From the NCBI GenBank assembly GCA_905199285.1, contig CAJKFZ010000039.1, positions 1-15,448 on the forward strand: DNA of 15,448 nt, written 5' to 3'. The position numbers and the translations under genes were made by a program. The DNA is from an uncultured Ruminococcus sp. (GTDB lineage: Bacteria; Bacillota; Clostridia; Oscillospirales; Ruminococcaceae). Shown here in pieces: positions 1 through 9,034 of this stretch; positions within the stretch are counted from its first letter, which is position 1; each line of letters opens with the position of its first letter. The notes below the pieces were generated by a model. That model saw nothing but the letters and a program-made list of their open reading frames with translations, made no database searches and was not told the origin of the DNA.

Positions 1-1
1 T

Positions 2-76
2 GAACACGTTCGTTCCAGTTCAGAAGCTCCTCAGCCAACGAAAGAGAGGTTATATAGTGAACGAAAAAGAAAATAA
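2..76 (+). CDS. possible C-terminal end of an upstream gene (partial)
   Basis: The second reading frame is open from the left edge to a TAA at 74-76. Its codons (GAA, GTT, CGT, GCT, CCT, CAG) resemble those of the neighbouring genes, and it would end in a charged tail, SERKRK. If real it overlaps the start of the RNase J gene by 20 bases, which would fit translational coupling. The frame that begins with the TGA at 1-3 closes again at 55-57. The RNase J frame is also open to the edge, so the choice is not certain. No function can be given from about 24 residues. Confidence 0.25.
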   Translation, partial: EHVRSSSEAPQPTKERLYSERKRK

Positions 77-1907
77 TAAGAAGTATACACGCAGAAACAA
101 TTATGGAAATCCCACATCTGCACATAAAAGATATTATAAAAAGCCGTCAAAACCATCGGCTCCGCAGAATAATAATGTCAATGTAAACGAAGTACAGACT
201 TCATTCATTCCGGCAAAATCACGTCCGAAACAGCCTAAAGAAATAAAAAGGACTCCGGTAAAGATAATTCCCCTCGGCGGATTGAACGAGATTGGAAAAA
301 ATATGACCGTTTTTGAATGCTCCAACGATATTTTTATTCTCGACTGCGGACTTGCATTTCCTGATGCTGATATGCCCGGAGTTGATATCGTTATACCGGA
401 CTTTACCTATGTTGAGCGTAATAAAGAGAAAATAAGAGGAATCGTTATTACTCACGGACATGAAGACCATATCGGCGGTCTTGCTTATCTTCTTAAAAAA
501 ATCAATGTTCCTGTTTACGGAACAAGGCTTACTATAGGTCTTATTGAGGGCAAGCTCCGTGAACATGGTCTTTACGGAAAAGCCACGCTGAACGTTGTCC
601 AGCCTAAAAAAACCGTTAAAATGGGATGCATGGCAGTCGAATTTATAAAGGTAAACCATTCTATTCCGGACGCTGTTGGTATGGCTATTCATACTCCGGC
701 AGGAATTATTGTCCACACAGGCGATTTCAAGGTGGATTACTCCCCTATCGACGGCGAAATTATTGATCTTGCAAGATTCGGTGAACTCGGAAGCAGAGGT
801 GTTCTTGCTCTTATGGCGGATTCGACAAATGCTGAGCGTCCCGGATATACTCATTCAGAGCGAACTGTCGGTGAATCATTCGACAAGCTCTTCAAAATGG
901 GTGAAGGCAAAAGAATCATCATAGCAACTTTCTCTTCAAATATCCATCGTGTGCAGCAAATTATCAACTCTGCCGAAAGATACGGCAGAAAAGTTGCTGT
1001 TTTCGGAAGAAGCATGATAAACGTCATAAATACAGCGATCGAACTCGGTTATCTTAAAGTGCCAGACGGAATCATCATTGACATTGAAATGATGAACCGC
1101 TACGAAAGCGAAAGAATCGTTCTTATCACGACCGGAAGTCAGGGCGAACCTATGTCCGCTCTTACCCGAATGGCTATGAACGACCATAAAAAGGTGAATA
1201 TCACTCCAATGGATTTCATTATCATCTCTGCTACCCCTATTCCTGGTAATGAAAAATTTGTTACCCGTGTTGTCAACGAACTGATGAAATCCGGTGCCGA
1301 GGTAGTTTACGAAGCAATGTATGAGGTTCACGTTTCAGGTCATGCTTGCCAAGAGGAACTGAAACTTCTTCTTGCTTTAACAAAGCCCAAATTCTTTATC
1401 CCTGTTCACGGCGAGTATAAACATCTGAAAAAACACGCCGGTCTTGCTCTCCAGATGGGAATTCCGGAAAATAATGTTATTATCGCTGAAATTGGTAACG
1501 TTATTGAAACAGACGGAAGCCGAATGAGCGTTGTTTCACAGGTTCCAGCCGGAAGAGTTCTTGTTGACGGACTCGGAGTCGGTGATGTCGGTTCGATAGT
1601 GCTTCGTGACAGAAAGCATCTTGCTCAGGACGGTCTTATTATAATAGTTATTGGAATAGAACGTGCTTCCAATGAAATCGTTGCCGGTCCTGATATTATC
1701 TCACGAGGATTTGTCTACGTGAGAGAATCCGAGGAACTTATGGTTGAAGCAAAACTTCTTTTAAACAGCGTTCTTACATCATGCTCTTATGCTGAATTAA
1801 GAGAATGGAATGCCCTTAAAGGAAAGCTTCGTGACTCTCTTTCCGATTATATTTATCAGAAAACAAAAAGAAGTCCTATGATCCTTCCTATTATAATGGA
1901 AACCTGA
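57..1907 (+). CDS. rnj: ribonuclease J
   Basis: This is a 616-residue RNase J, the metallo-beta-lactamase/beta-CASP ribonuclease that degrades and matures RNA with 5'-to-3' exonuclease and endonuclease activity in Firmicutes. Residues 1-65 are a basic, Asn/Lys-rich and probably disordered extension. The catalytic core starts at VKIIPLGGLNEIGKN (68-82). Zinc-site motifs are HGHEDH (133-138), H201 in NHSIPD, D223 in TGDFK and H451 in PVHGE. The beta-CASP part contains ATFSSNIHR (290-298), TTGSQGEP (358-365) and VSGHA (426-430), and a C-terminal domain fills about 500-616. The start is GTG at 57, eight bases after AGAGAGG (43-49). All catalytic residues are present, so it should be active. Whether it corresponds to J1 or J2 cannot be decided without the rest of the genome. 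It sits 24 bases ahead of gdpP. Confidence 0.95.
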   Translation: MNEKENNKKYTRRNNYGNPTSAHKRYYKKPSKPSAPQNNNVNVNEVQTSFIPAKSRPKQPKEIKRTPVKIIPLGGLNEIGKNMTVFECSNDIFILDCGLAFPDADMPGVDIVIPDFTYVERNKEKIRGIVITHGHEDHIGGLAYLLKKINVPVYGTRLTIGLIEGKLREHGLYGKATLNVVQPKKTVKMGCMAVEFIKVNHSIPDAVGMAIHTPAGIIVHTGDFKVDYSPIDGEIIDLARFGELGSRGVLALMADSTNAERPGYTHSERTVGESFDKLFKMGEGKRIIIATFSSNIHRVQQIINSAERYGRKVAVFGRSMINVINTAIELGYLKVPDGIIIDIEMMNRYESERIVLITTGSQGEPMSALTRMAMNDHKKVNITPMDFIIISATPIPGNEKFVTRVVNELMKSGAEVVYEAMYEVHVSGHACQEELKLLLALTKPKFFIPVHGEYKHLKKHAGLALQMGIPENNVIIAEIGNVIETDGSRMSVVSQVPAGRVLVDGLGVGDVGSIVLRDRKHLAQDGLIIIVIGIERASNEIVAGPDIISRGFVYVRESEELMVEAKLLLNSVLTSCSYAELREWNALKGKLRDSLSDYIYQKTKRSPMILPIIMET

Positions 1908-1931
1908 TAGTTCCTGAAAGGGGCGAAAAAA

Positions 1932-3905
1932 GTGAAAAACAAATTCTCGGCCGCATTGCTCGTGATACAGCTTCTGCTGCTCGCAGATGTTGCCGCATCA
2001 GCGTTTTTGCTTCATAAATATAACAGCAATCTTGGATTTTTCTGCTTTATTTCGGCTTTTATCCTTGCTGCTGTCTGTATAGCGTTTTATTTGATTTATT
2101 CAAAGAATTCTATAAGACACATTTCAAAAATGAATTCTCATCTTGAAAATTCTGCTGCGGAATATATGAATTCTCTCCCTGCGCCTATCGCTGTTATAGA
2201 CGGAAATCGTCAGTTTGTCTGGTATAACCAGATATTTGCTGAAAAAATCGGTATGGGACAGGATGTTTACGGTTTGAATTTTGAAAGCTTTGTCAATATA
2301 GATATATCTTCACTTTCTGAAAACGGAACCACTGTCTGTCCCATAAACGGGTGCGTATATCAGGTTACGGCGGAAAAGTTTGACAGGCTCGATATGAGTT
2401 TTCTCGTTCTTTATTTTCATGACGATACAAATTATTTCATGCTTAAAAAGACTTGCGACGAATCTCATCCGAATGTTGTTATTATAACTATTGACAATTA
2501 TGACGAAATAATGAATAATGCTAAAGAAAGTGAAAAATCTCAGACGTCAGTTGAAACTGAAAAGCTTATTGAGAATTTTATGAACAACACCAACGGTTTT
2601 ATAAAAAAGACCTCCTCCAACACTTTTTATGCTGTTATTGAAAATCGTCACATGAAGCAGATAATCGACGAAAAATTCAAGATTCTCGATCTTGCACGCA
2701 ATATAAAAATATCTGCAAAATATCCACTAACATTTTCGATCGGAGTCGGTCTTGGCGCCGATTCGCTCGCAGAAAGTGAGAAAATTGCCAAACAGTGTAT
2801 TGATATGGCTCTTGGAAGAGGCGGCGATCAGGCTGTTGTTAAAACCGAAAATGGTTACAGATTTTTCGGCGGAGTTTCAAAAGGAATTGAAAAACGTTCT
2901 CATGCTAAAACAAGAGTAATCGCAAACGCTTTGCAGGATCTCATAACCGGTTCCGGAAAAATCTTCATTATGGGACACCGATTCGGCGATCTTGATTCTG
3001 TCGGAGCTTCGTGCGGTATGGCAGGAGCGGTACGTCTGCTCGGTAAGGAAGTTCATATTGTTGTTGATCGTTCTAAAAACCTTGCATCTCATCTCATTGA
3101 TATTGTCGAAGAACAGACCGATAATTCGCTCTTTATCACACCGGAAGAAGCTGAGGATATATTTGAAGAAAACGACATGCTTATTATTGTTGACACTCAC
3201 AATAAGGATCTCATTGAAAGTCCTCGCCTTTATGAAAGGACAAAATCTGTTGTAGTCATTGATCACCACAGAAAAACTGTCAATTTCATTGATAATGCGG
3301 TCATTTTTCACCATGAGCCTTACGCTTCATCAGCTTCTGAAATGGTTACTGAGATCATTCAGTATTTCAGATTCGATACTGATGAAAGATTCCCTAGCTG
3401 CTACGCAGAGGCTCTTCTTGCCGGAATCATGCTCGATACGAAAAATTTCGTTATGAGAACCGGAGTCCGGACATTTGAAGCTGCGGCATACCTTAAAAAA
3501 CTTGGCGCAGATACGGTTGCTGTAAAACTTCTTTTCTCAAACTCAATAGATTCATATAAAAGAAAAACACAAATAATCTCTTCAGCTAAAATTCACCATA
3601 AATGCGCAATCGCTGCTGCTGATTTCAAGTCGGACGATATACGCATTGTCGCACCTCAGGCTGCTGATGAGCTTCTTGGAATTTCTGACGTTGACGCTTC
3701 ATTCGTCTTGTACAAAACAGGAAATACAATCAATATTTCCGCAAGATCGCTCGGAGCAGTTAATGTTCAGGTTATAATGGAACAGCTTGGCGGCGGAGGT
3801 CACCAGACTATGGCTGCCGTACAGCTTGAAAACAAAACGATTCAGGAAGCAGTAAAATTGCTGATACACGCTATTGACGACCGTCTGGCGTTAAACAATA
3901 CATAA
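1932..3905 (+). CDS. gdpP: GdpP-type membrane c-di-AMP phosphodiesterase (DHH/DHHA1)
   Basis: This is a 657-residue GdpP/YybT family protein. The family hydrolyses the second messenger c-di-AMP to pApA and thereby affects potassium balance, wall stress and beta-lactam tolerance. Two transmembrane helices (about 7-28 and 34-56) anchor it. A PAS-like domain (about 77-165) and a degenerate GGDEF domain (about 179-305, with no GGDEF signature, as usual in the family) follow. The DHH domain has MGHRFGDLDS (347-356; metal ligands H349, D353, D355), D421, DHH (444-446) and D502. DHHA1 carries GGGGH (620-624). All catalytic metal ligands are present. Translation starts at GTG 1932, eight bases after AAAGGGG (1917-1923). 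It is followed by rplI and dnaB, the order conserved in Firmicutes. Confidence 0.93.
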   Translation: MKNKFSAALLVIQLLLLADVAASAFLLHKYNSNLGFFCFISAFILAAVCIAFYLIYSKNSIRHISKMNSHLENSAAEYMNSLPAPIAVIDGNRQFVWYNQIFAEKIGMGQDVYGLNFESFVNIDISSLSENGTTVCPINGCVYQVTAEKFDRLDMSFLVLYFHDDTNYFMLKKTCDESHPNVVIITIDNYDEIMNNAKESEKSQTSVETEKLIENFMNNTNGFIKKTSSNTFYAVIENRHMKQIIDEKFKILDLARNIKISAKYPLTFSIGVGLGADSLAESEKIAKQCIDMALGRGGDQAVVKTENGYRFFGGVSKGIEKRSHAKTRVIANALQDLITGSGKIFIMGHRFGDLDSVGASCGMAGAVRLLGKEVHIVVDRSKNLASHLIDIVEEQTDNSLFITPEEAEDIFEENDMLIIVDTHNKDLIESPRLYERTKSVVVIDHHRKTVNFIDNAVIFHHEPYASSASEMVTEIIQYFRFDTDERFPSCYAEALLAGIMLDTKNFVMRTGVRTFEAAAYLKKLGADTVAVKLLFSNSIDSYKRKTQIISSAKIHHKCAIAAADFKSDDIRIVAPQAADELLGISDVDASFVLYKTGNTINISARSLGAVNVQVIMEQLGGGGHQTMAAVQLENKTIQEAVKLLIHAIDDRLALNNT

Positions 3906-3926
3906 TTATAGAAAGGCTGATTTATA

Positions 3927-4373
3927 ATGAAAGTTATTTTTTTACAGGATGTAAAAGGTTCCGGCAAAAAAGGAGAAGTTAAAAACGTTGCTGATGGATA
4001 TGCAAGAAATATGCTTCTTCCTAAGGGGTACGCTGTTGAAGCAACTGCACAGAATATGAGCAAGCTTCAGGGACAGCAGTCCTCTGCTCAGCATAAGATC
4101 GATCTCGAAATTCAGGCCGCTAAAGAATCTGCTGCCAAGATCAACGGAAAAAAAGTAAACATCAAGGCTAAAGCAGGCTCAAACGGAAAACTTTTCGGCT
4201 CTGTTACTGCCGGAAACGTTGCAGACGCAATAAGCGAACAGCTTGAAGTTAAAGTCGATAAAAAGAAAATCGTTCTCAGCGCAGATATAAAGAATTTTGG
4301 TTCTTATACCGCTGTTGTTAAACTTTATAACGGCATTTCTGAAACGATCGACGTTGAGGTTATTGAGGGCTGA
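3927..4373 (+). CDS. rplI: 50S ribosomal protein L9
   Basis: A full-length L9 of 148 residues that binds 23S rRNA near the base of the L1 stalk. The N-terminal signature is intact: MKVIFLQDVKGSGKKGEV, then VADGYARNMLLPKGYAVEAT (22-41), which is the family's RNA-binding domain. A charged helical connector (about 42-75) leads to the C-terminal domain (about 80-148). ATG at 3927 lies ten bases after GAAAGG (3911-3916). The gene sits between gdpP and dnaB, its usual neighbours in Firmicutes. Confidence 0.97.
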   Translation: MKVIFLQDVKGSGKKGEVKNVADGYARNMLLPKGYAVEATAQNMSKLQGQQSSAQHKIDLEIQAAKESAAKINGKKVNIKAKAGSNGKLFGSVTAGNVADAISEQLEVKVDKKKIVLSADIKNFGSYTAVVKLYNGISETIDVEVIEG

Positions 4374-4387
4374 TTCCGGTAATTGTT

Positions 4388-5740
4388 ATGGATGATTATA
4401 ATTTCAATGGCTCCGCCAGAGAACTGCCGCACAGTATCGAGGCGGAGCAATCCGTTTTAGGAGCTGTAATTGCCGATTCTTCAATTCTGCCCCTTGTTGT
4501 TGAAAAAATAAAGCCGGAGTTTTTTTACAGCGAACAGCATAAAGCCATTTATTCAATAATTTTAAGAATGTTTTCAACCGGTTCTCCCGTTGATATTATA
4601 ACAGTTCTCAATGAGGCGGAAAAACTTCATATTTTTGAAAGTTCAGCCGAGGGACGTCGTTATCTTTCCGAAATAGGAGAAACGCTCCCCTCAACTTCAA
4701 ATATTGAAAGCTACTGTAAAATCGTTGCAGATAAATATTTTATACGAAGTCTCGGATATGCTGCAAGAACTATTCTTGAAGATATTCAATCCGGTGAAAG
4801 TGACTCTCAGCTCCTGCTTGATGCGGCAGAACAGAAAATTTACGATATACGTCAGGGACGTGACGTCCGTGGGCTTATTCCAATTTCCGAAGCTATCGCT
4901 GAGGCTTATGACAGACTGGGTAAAATCTCAGGTCCTGATAAAGAAAAGTATGTCGGCGCACGAACCGGATTCACTCTTCTCGACAGCATTACTTCCGGAC
5001 TGAATAAGTCTGACCTGATCATCATTGCCGCTCGTCCCGGTATGGGAAAAACCTCTTTTGCCATGAATATTGCCACTAACGTTGCAAGACATTCCGAAAA
5101 GGAAGTTGTAACATTCAACCTCGAAATGTCTAAGGAACAGCTTGCAACGAGAGTGCTTTCAACAGAAGCTCTTGTTGATTCAAATTCGCTCAGAAACGGA
5201 AGAATCTCCGGAGACGATTGGGTAAAGCTTGCAACAAGCGCAGGTTATTTAAGTACCCTTCCGCTTTATATTGACGATACGGCAAGCATGACTGTTCAGC
5301 AGATGAAAGCAAAGCTCCGCCGTACAAAAAATCTCGGACTTGTTATTATCGACTATCTTCAGCTCATGGAATCTACTTCACGCTCGGATAATCGAGTTGT
5401 CGTTATTTCCGAGATCACAAGACAGCTTAAAGTTATGGCAAAGGAACTTAATGTTCCGGTAATTCTTCTTTCACAGCTCTCCCGTGCCGTTGAAAGCCGT
5501 ACTGATAAGCGTCCTATGCTTTCAGATCTCCGTGAATCAGGTTCTATCGAGCAGGATGCCGATATTGTTCTTTTTCTTTACCGTGAAGCATATTACAATA
5601 AAGAAAGTCAACGGCAGAACATTTCTGAATGTATCGTTGCCAAAAATCGTCATGGTGAAACAGGTACTGTTGAGCTGATCTGGGACGGTCAGTATACAAG
5701 ATTTTCAAATCCCGAGTATAACGCTCCTCCAGAGGGATAA
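4388..5740 (+). CDS. dnaB: replicative DNA helicase DnaB
   Basis: The 450-residue hexameric 5'-to-3' replicative helicase (called DnaC in Bacillus). The N-terminal domain starts with LPHSIEAEQSVLGA (13-26), the primase-interacting part. A linker near 155-190 leads to the RecA-like motor: Walker A ARPGMGKT (215-222), E246 in FNLEMS, Walker B LVIIDYLQLM (318-327), LSQLSR (361-366), DLRESGSIEQDAD (380-392) and the arginine-finger region KNRHGETG (419-426). There is no intein and no truncation. The start ATG at 4388 has no good ribosome binding site at normal distance: GAGGG in the end of rplI (4365-4369) is 18 bases away. Translation may therefore be coupled to rplI, whose stop lies 14 bases upstream. 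Confidence 0.97.
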   Translation: MDDYNFNGSARELPHSIEAEQSVLGAVIADSSILPLVVEKIKPEFFYSEQHKAIYSIILRMFSTGSPVDIITVLNEAEKLHIFESSAEGRRYLSEIGETLPSTSNIESYCKIVADKYFIRSLGYAARTILEDIQSGESDSQLLLDAAEQKIYDIRQGRDVRGLIPISEAIAEAYDRLGKISGPDKEKYVGARTGFTLLDSITSGLNKSDLIIIAARPGMGKTSFAMNIATNVARHSEKEVVTFNLEMSKEQLATRVLSTEALVDSNSLRNGRISGDDWVKLATSAGYLSTLPLYIDDTASMTVQQMKAKLRRTKNLGLVIIDYLQLMESTSRSDNRVVVISEITRQLKVMAKELNVPVILLSQLSRAVESRTDKRPMLSDLRESGSIEQDADIVLFLYREAYYNKESQRQNISECIVAKNRHGETGTVELIWDGQYTRFSNPEYNAPPEG

Positions 5741-5744
5741 ACAT

Positions 5745-7088
5745 ATGATAAACAAAATTTATCGGTTCATCAGTGAAAACAAAATGCTTGAAAACGGAGA
5801 CTGCGTTGTCTGTGGTCTTTCCGGAGGAGCAGACAGCGTTTGTCTCCTGCTGGTTTTGTCTGATCTGCGTGAAAAATTCAATATAAGCGTTGAGGCTCTG
5901 CACGTTAATCATTCCCTAAGAGGAAGCGAAAGCGATTCCGATGAAGAATTTTGCCGCAAACTCTGTAAAAAATTGAATATTCCATTTAAAGCTGAAAGAT
6001 GCAACGTTAAAAAATATGCCGCAGAGAACGGTCTTTCCGATGAGGAAGCAGCGAGAATACTTCGATATGAGATTTTCGAGAAAAATTCTATTGAAAAAAA
6101 AATTGCTACTGCTCATAATGCAAACGATAATCTTGAAACCGTTATACTGAATCTTATAAGAGGTTCGGCAATAAAAGGTCTTGCCGGAATCCCGCCGATC
6201 AGAGATAATATCATAAGACCTCTTCTGACCGTAACCCGCAACGAAATAGAGGCTTTTCTTTCATCTCGAAATCAAAACTTTGTTACCGACAGGACGAATC
6301 TTTCTGATAATTATACGCGAAATAAAATTCGTCATAAGATCATTCCCCTGCTTCAGGAAATAAACAGCTCTGTTGTTAAAACATCTATAGGAGCCATTGG
6401 AGCTGTTCGGTCTGAAAACGAATTTATTGATAATGAGGTAAGAAAGGCAATGCAGAATTGCAGGCATGGAAACTCATTTTCCGGACTTGACAAATACGAT
6501 CAGGTTATTCGCCGCCGATGTCTTGCAAAGCTTTTCAGCGATAATTCTCTCCCCTATTCATCGGAAAGACTGACAATGGCGGACGATATTCTGCTCAGAG
6601 GCGGAAAAATGAATTTGTCCCGGGATATTTTTCTTATATCTGATGGAAATAATATTGAAATCAGAAAAATTCCTCTTCAAAATGAAGTCGAAAATCTTTC
6701 AGTAGAGCTTGTTTTAGGAGAAAATAAAATATTTCCCGATAAAATAATGTATTGTACGCTGGATGAATGTGAAAATTTAAAGAAAATTGAAGATGTTCAC
6801 AAAAAATCAACATTTTACTCGCTTGATTATGATAATATAATAGGAAGAGCAATCGTGCGAAATCGTCGTTTCGGAGATAAAATCCAGCTTTGCGGCAGAA
6901 CATTTAACTCCTCTGTAAAAAAACTGATAAACGAAACTGTTCCTAAAGAACATCGTTCATCACTTCATTTTATTGAGGACGAAGTCGGAACGATTTTCGC
7001 AGAGGAAATTGGTATTGCAGACAGAGTTAAACCCGGCTGCGATACAGTAAGAATCTTAAATATAGCTATAATTGATTGGAGTGGATGA
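5745..7088 (+). CDS. tilS: tRNA(Ile) lysidine synthetase
   Basis: A 447-residue TilS. It uses ATP and lysine to turn C34 of the CAU-anticodon tRNA-Ile into lysidine, so the tRNA reads AUA instead of AUG, and it is essential in most bacteria. The PP-loop pyrophosphatase motif is SGGADS (26-31) in VVCGLSGGADSVCLL. NYTRNKIRHKIIPLL (189-203) is the typical end of the catalytic domain, and a C-terminal tRNA-binding domain covers about 358-440. The second PP-loop motif reads AHNANDNLET (123-132), where the family usually has HHxDDQxET. ATG 5745 follows AGAGGG (5731-5736) by eight bases, four bases after the dnaB stop. The next gene is ftsH; no hpt lies between them. Confidence 0.94.
   Translation: MINKIYRFISENKMLENGDCVVCGLSGGADSVCLLLVLSDLREKFNISVEALHVNHSLRGSESDSDEEFCRKLCKKLNIPFKAERCNVKKYAAENGLSDEEAARILRYEIFEKNSIEKKIATAHNANDNLETVILNLIRGSAIKGLAGIPPIRDNIIRPLLTVTRNEIEAFLSSRNQNFVTDRTNLSDNYTRNKIRHKIIPLLQEINSSVVKTSIGAIGAVRSENEFIDNEVRKAMQNCRHGNSFSGLDKYDQVIRRRCLAKLFSDNSLPYSSERLTMADDILLRGGKMNLSRDIFLISDGNNIEIRKIPLQNEVENLSVELVLGENKIFPDKIMYCTLDECENLKKIEDVHKKSTFYSLDYDNIIGRAIVRNRRFGDKIQLCGRTFNSSVKKLINETVPKEHRSSLHFIEDEVGTIFAEEIGIADRVKPGCDTVRILNIAIIDWSG
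7078..7083 (+). promoter_or_regulatory. ribosome binding site that decides the ftsH start
   Basis: GGAGTG at 7078-7083 lies inside the last codons of tilS. GGAG is eight bases before the TTG at 7090 but cannot serve the in-frame TTG at 7072 or GTG at 7081, which have no purine-rich site upstream. It therefore supports TTG 7090 as the ftsH start, one base after the tilS TGA. Confidence 0.7.
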
Positions 7089-7089
7089 T

Positions 7090-8991
7090 TTGACACCAAA
7101 AAAGAACAAGGGCATTTTTACCTACCTTATCATAATTCTTCTTGCAATCGGCTGCATTTATTTTGTAAGCTCAAAAATTGCAAAGAATTCTGCTAAAACA
7201 AACTACAGTAAAGTAATGGTACATTTCGATAATTTCGAGGTTTCCGATTACGAACTGGATCTCGGAACAGGAGAACTTACCTATAAGCTCAGAGGCGACG
7301 ATAAGGAATACAAATATGATGTTCCGAATGTAAGTGTTTTCCTTGAAGACACCGAAGATTACAGAAAACTCTATAACCGAAAATATTTATCTGAGGAAAC
7401 GACTCTCAATCAGAATTATATTAAAATAACTGACAGATCATGGATATATTCGCTTATTCCGGTTATTATAACGGTTATTCTCGGTTGTGCTATCCTGTAT
7501 TTCATGATGAAGCAGAGCGGCGGCGGCGGAAAATATTCTTCTTTCGGCAAGGCTAATCTAAAAAATCAGGCAAGTGCAAGAAAGGCTACATTTAAAGATG
7601 TTGCCGGCGCTGACGAGGAAAAACAGGAGCTTGAGGAAATCGTTGATTTCTTGAAACATCCTAATAAGTATAAAGAGATCGGCGCTAAAGTTCCTAAGGG
7701 CGTGCTTCTCCTCGGACCTCCCGGAACAGGTAAAACTCTTCTCGCAAGAGCTGTTGCAGGTGAGGCAGGATGTCCGTTCTTCCCGATTTCCGGTTCTGAT
7801 TTCGTAGAAATGTTTGTCGGTGTGGGAGCTTCCCGTGTGAGAGATCTTTTTGAACAGGCTAAAAAACACGCTCCAGCAATTATATTTATCGACGAGATCG
7901 ATGCGGTAGGCCGTCACAGAGGCGCAGGTCTTGGAGGCGGTCACGATGAGCGTGAACAGACTCTTAATCAGCTTCTCGTTGAAATGGACGGTTTTACGGG
8001 CAATGAAAGCGTTATTGTTATCGCTGCTACAAACAGACGTGATATTCTTGACCCGGCTCTTCTTCGTCCTGGAAGATTCGACAGACAGATCGTTGTCGGA
8101 TATCCTGACGTTAAGGGACGTGAAGAGATTCTCCGTGTTCATGCGAAAAATAAGCCCCTCGGTCCGGATGTTGACCTGAAGATAATCGCTCAGACTACTC
8201 AGGGATTCACAGGCGCTGATCTTGAAAATCTTCTCAATGAAGCTGCTCTGCTCGCTGCAAGAGGCAACAGAATGGCCGTTACCGAGGCTGATATTGAAGA
8301 AGCAACTATGAAGGTCATTGCAGGTCCTGAAAAGAAATCCCGCATCGTTTCTGAGCATGACAGACGTGTTACTGCATATCACGAAGCAGGTCATGCGATC
8401 GCAGCTTACAATCTTCCAACGCAGGATAAGGTTCATCAGGTTACTATTATTCAGCGTGGAATGGCTGCCGGACTTACGGTTACACGTCCGGATTCCAATG
8501 ACCAGCACGTTTCGAGAAATCAGATGAGAGAAAACATTATAATGCTTCTCGGCGGACGTGTTGCAGAAGAGCTTGTTCTTGATGATATCTGTACAGGAGC
8601 TTCAAACGATATTGAAAGAGCTACTTCAACAGCCCGCAATATGATAACAAAATACGGCTTCTCAAAAAAGCTTGGAACTGTTGTTTATGGTTCTGATAAT
8701 GACGAAGTTTTCCTCGGAAAGGATTACGGTCATACAAGAAACTACAGCGAATCAGTTGCTGCTCAGATCGATGAAGAAGTTAAGCTTATCATCGAAAAAG
8801 CCTATAGCGATTGTGCTGAGATTCTTAAAAATAATATTGATAAGCTTCATTTTGTTGCAAAATACCTCCTTAAATTCGAGAAAATTGATGGAGCTGAATT
8901 TGAAAAGATCATGAAAGGTCTTGTTTCAGAATCAATTCTTGATGATGATGCGGTAGAGGAAAAAGACGAAACATCAGAAAATGCTGAATAA
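7090..8991 (+). CDS. ftsH: ATP-dependent membrane zinc metalloprotease FtsH
   Basis: A complete FtsH of 633 residues from TTG 7090. This membrane-bound AAA+ protease degrades misassembled membrane proteins and some regulators. Two transmembrane helices (about 11-27 and 121-141) flank a short extracytoplasmic domain. The AAA module has Walker A GPPGTGKT (209-216), Walker B IIFIDEIDAVG (264-274) and the second region of homology LDPALLRPGRFDRQ (320-333). The protease domain has the zinc site HEAGH (431-435) and the third ligand D507 in TGASND. The tail is acidic. In-frame TTG 7072 or GTG 7081 would add six or three residues and overlap tilS, but neither has a ribosome binding site. The gene ends the long run and is followed by a terminator. 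Confidence 0.96.
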   Translation: MTPKKNKGIFTYLIIILLAIGCIYFVSSKIAKNSAKTNYSKVMVHFDNFEVSDYELDLGTGELTYKLRGDDKEYKYDVPNVSVFLEDTEDYRKLYNRKYLSEETTLNQNYIKITDRSWIYSLIPVIITVILGCAILYFMMKQSGGGGKYSSFGKANLKNQASARKATFKDVAGADEEKQELEEIVDFLKHPNKYKEIGAKVPKGVLLLGPPGTGKTLLARAVAGEAGCPFFPISGSDFVEMFVGVGASRVRDLFEQAKKHAPAIIFIDEIDAVGRHRGAGLGGGHDEREQTLNQLLVEMDGFTGNESVIVIAATNRRDILDPALLRPGRFDRQIVVGYPDVKGREEILRVHAKNKPLGPDVDLKIIAQTTQGFTGADLENLLNEAALLAARGNRMAVTEADIEEATMKVIAGPEKKSRIVSEHDRRVTAYHEAGHAIAAYNLPTQDKVHQVTIIQRGMAAGLTVTRPDSNDQHVSRNQMRENIIMLLGGRVAEELVLDDICTGASNDIERATSTARNMITKYGFSKKLGTVVYGSDNDEVFLGKDYGHTRNYSESVAAQIDEEVKLIIEKAYSDCAEILKNNIDKLHFVAKYLLKFEKIDGAEFEKIMKGLVSESILDDDAVEEKDETSENAE

Positions 8992-8997
8992 TTTGAA

Positions 8998-9034
8998 AAG
9001 GCTGTTGCATTAAAGTGTAACAGCCTTGTTTTAT
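8998..9034 (+). terminator. intrinsic terminator after ftsH
   Basis: A 12-bp stem pairs AAGGCTGTTGCA (8998-9009) with TGTAACAGCCTT (9016-9027), with one G-U pair and loop TTAAAG. It is followed by GTTTTAT. It lies six bases after the ftsH stop and should end the rnj-to-ftsH transcript. Its T-tract touches the left end of the inverted-repeat element. Confidence 0.9.

Noticed and set aside
219..854. 211-codon open frame on the - strand inside the RNase J gene
   Set aside because: Same reasoning: a shadow of a gene with all catalytic motifs intact, with no family features.
2466..2846. GGDEF domain of the GdpP-like protein as an active diguanylate cyclase
   Set aside because: The GGDEF signature is missing, as is normal for GdpP proteins, so cyclase activity is not expected.
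7558..8508. 316-codon open frame on the - strand inside ftsH
   Set aside because: It is antisense to an intact, strongly conserved gene. Its translation is rich in Ser, Cys and Asn with no recognisable domain, as expected from the mirror of ftsH codon use.
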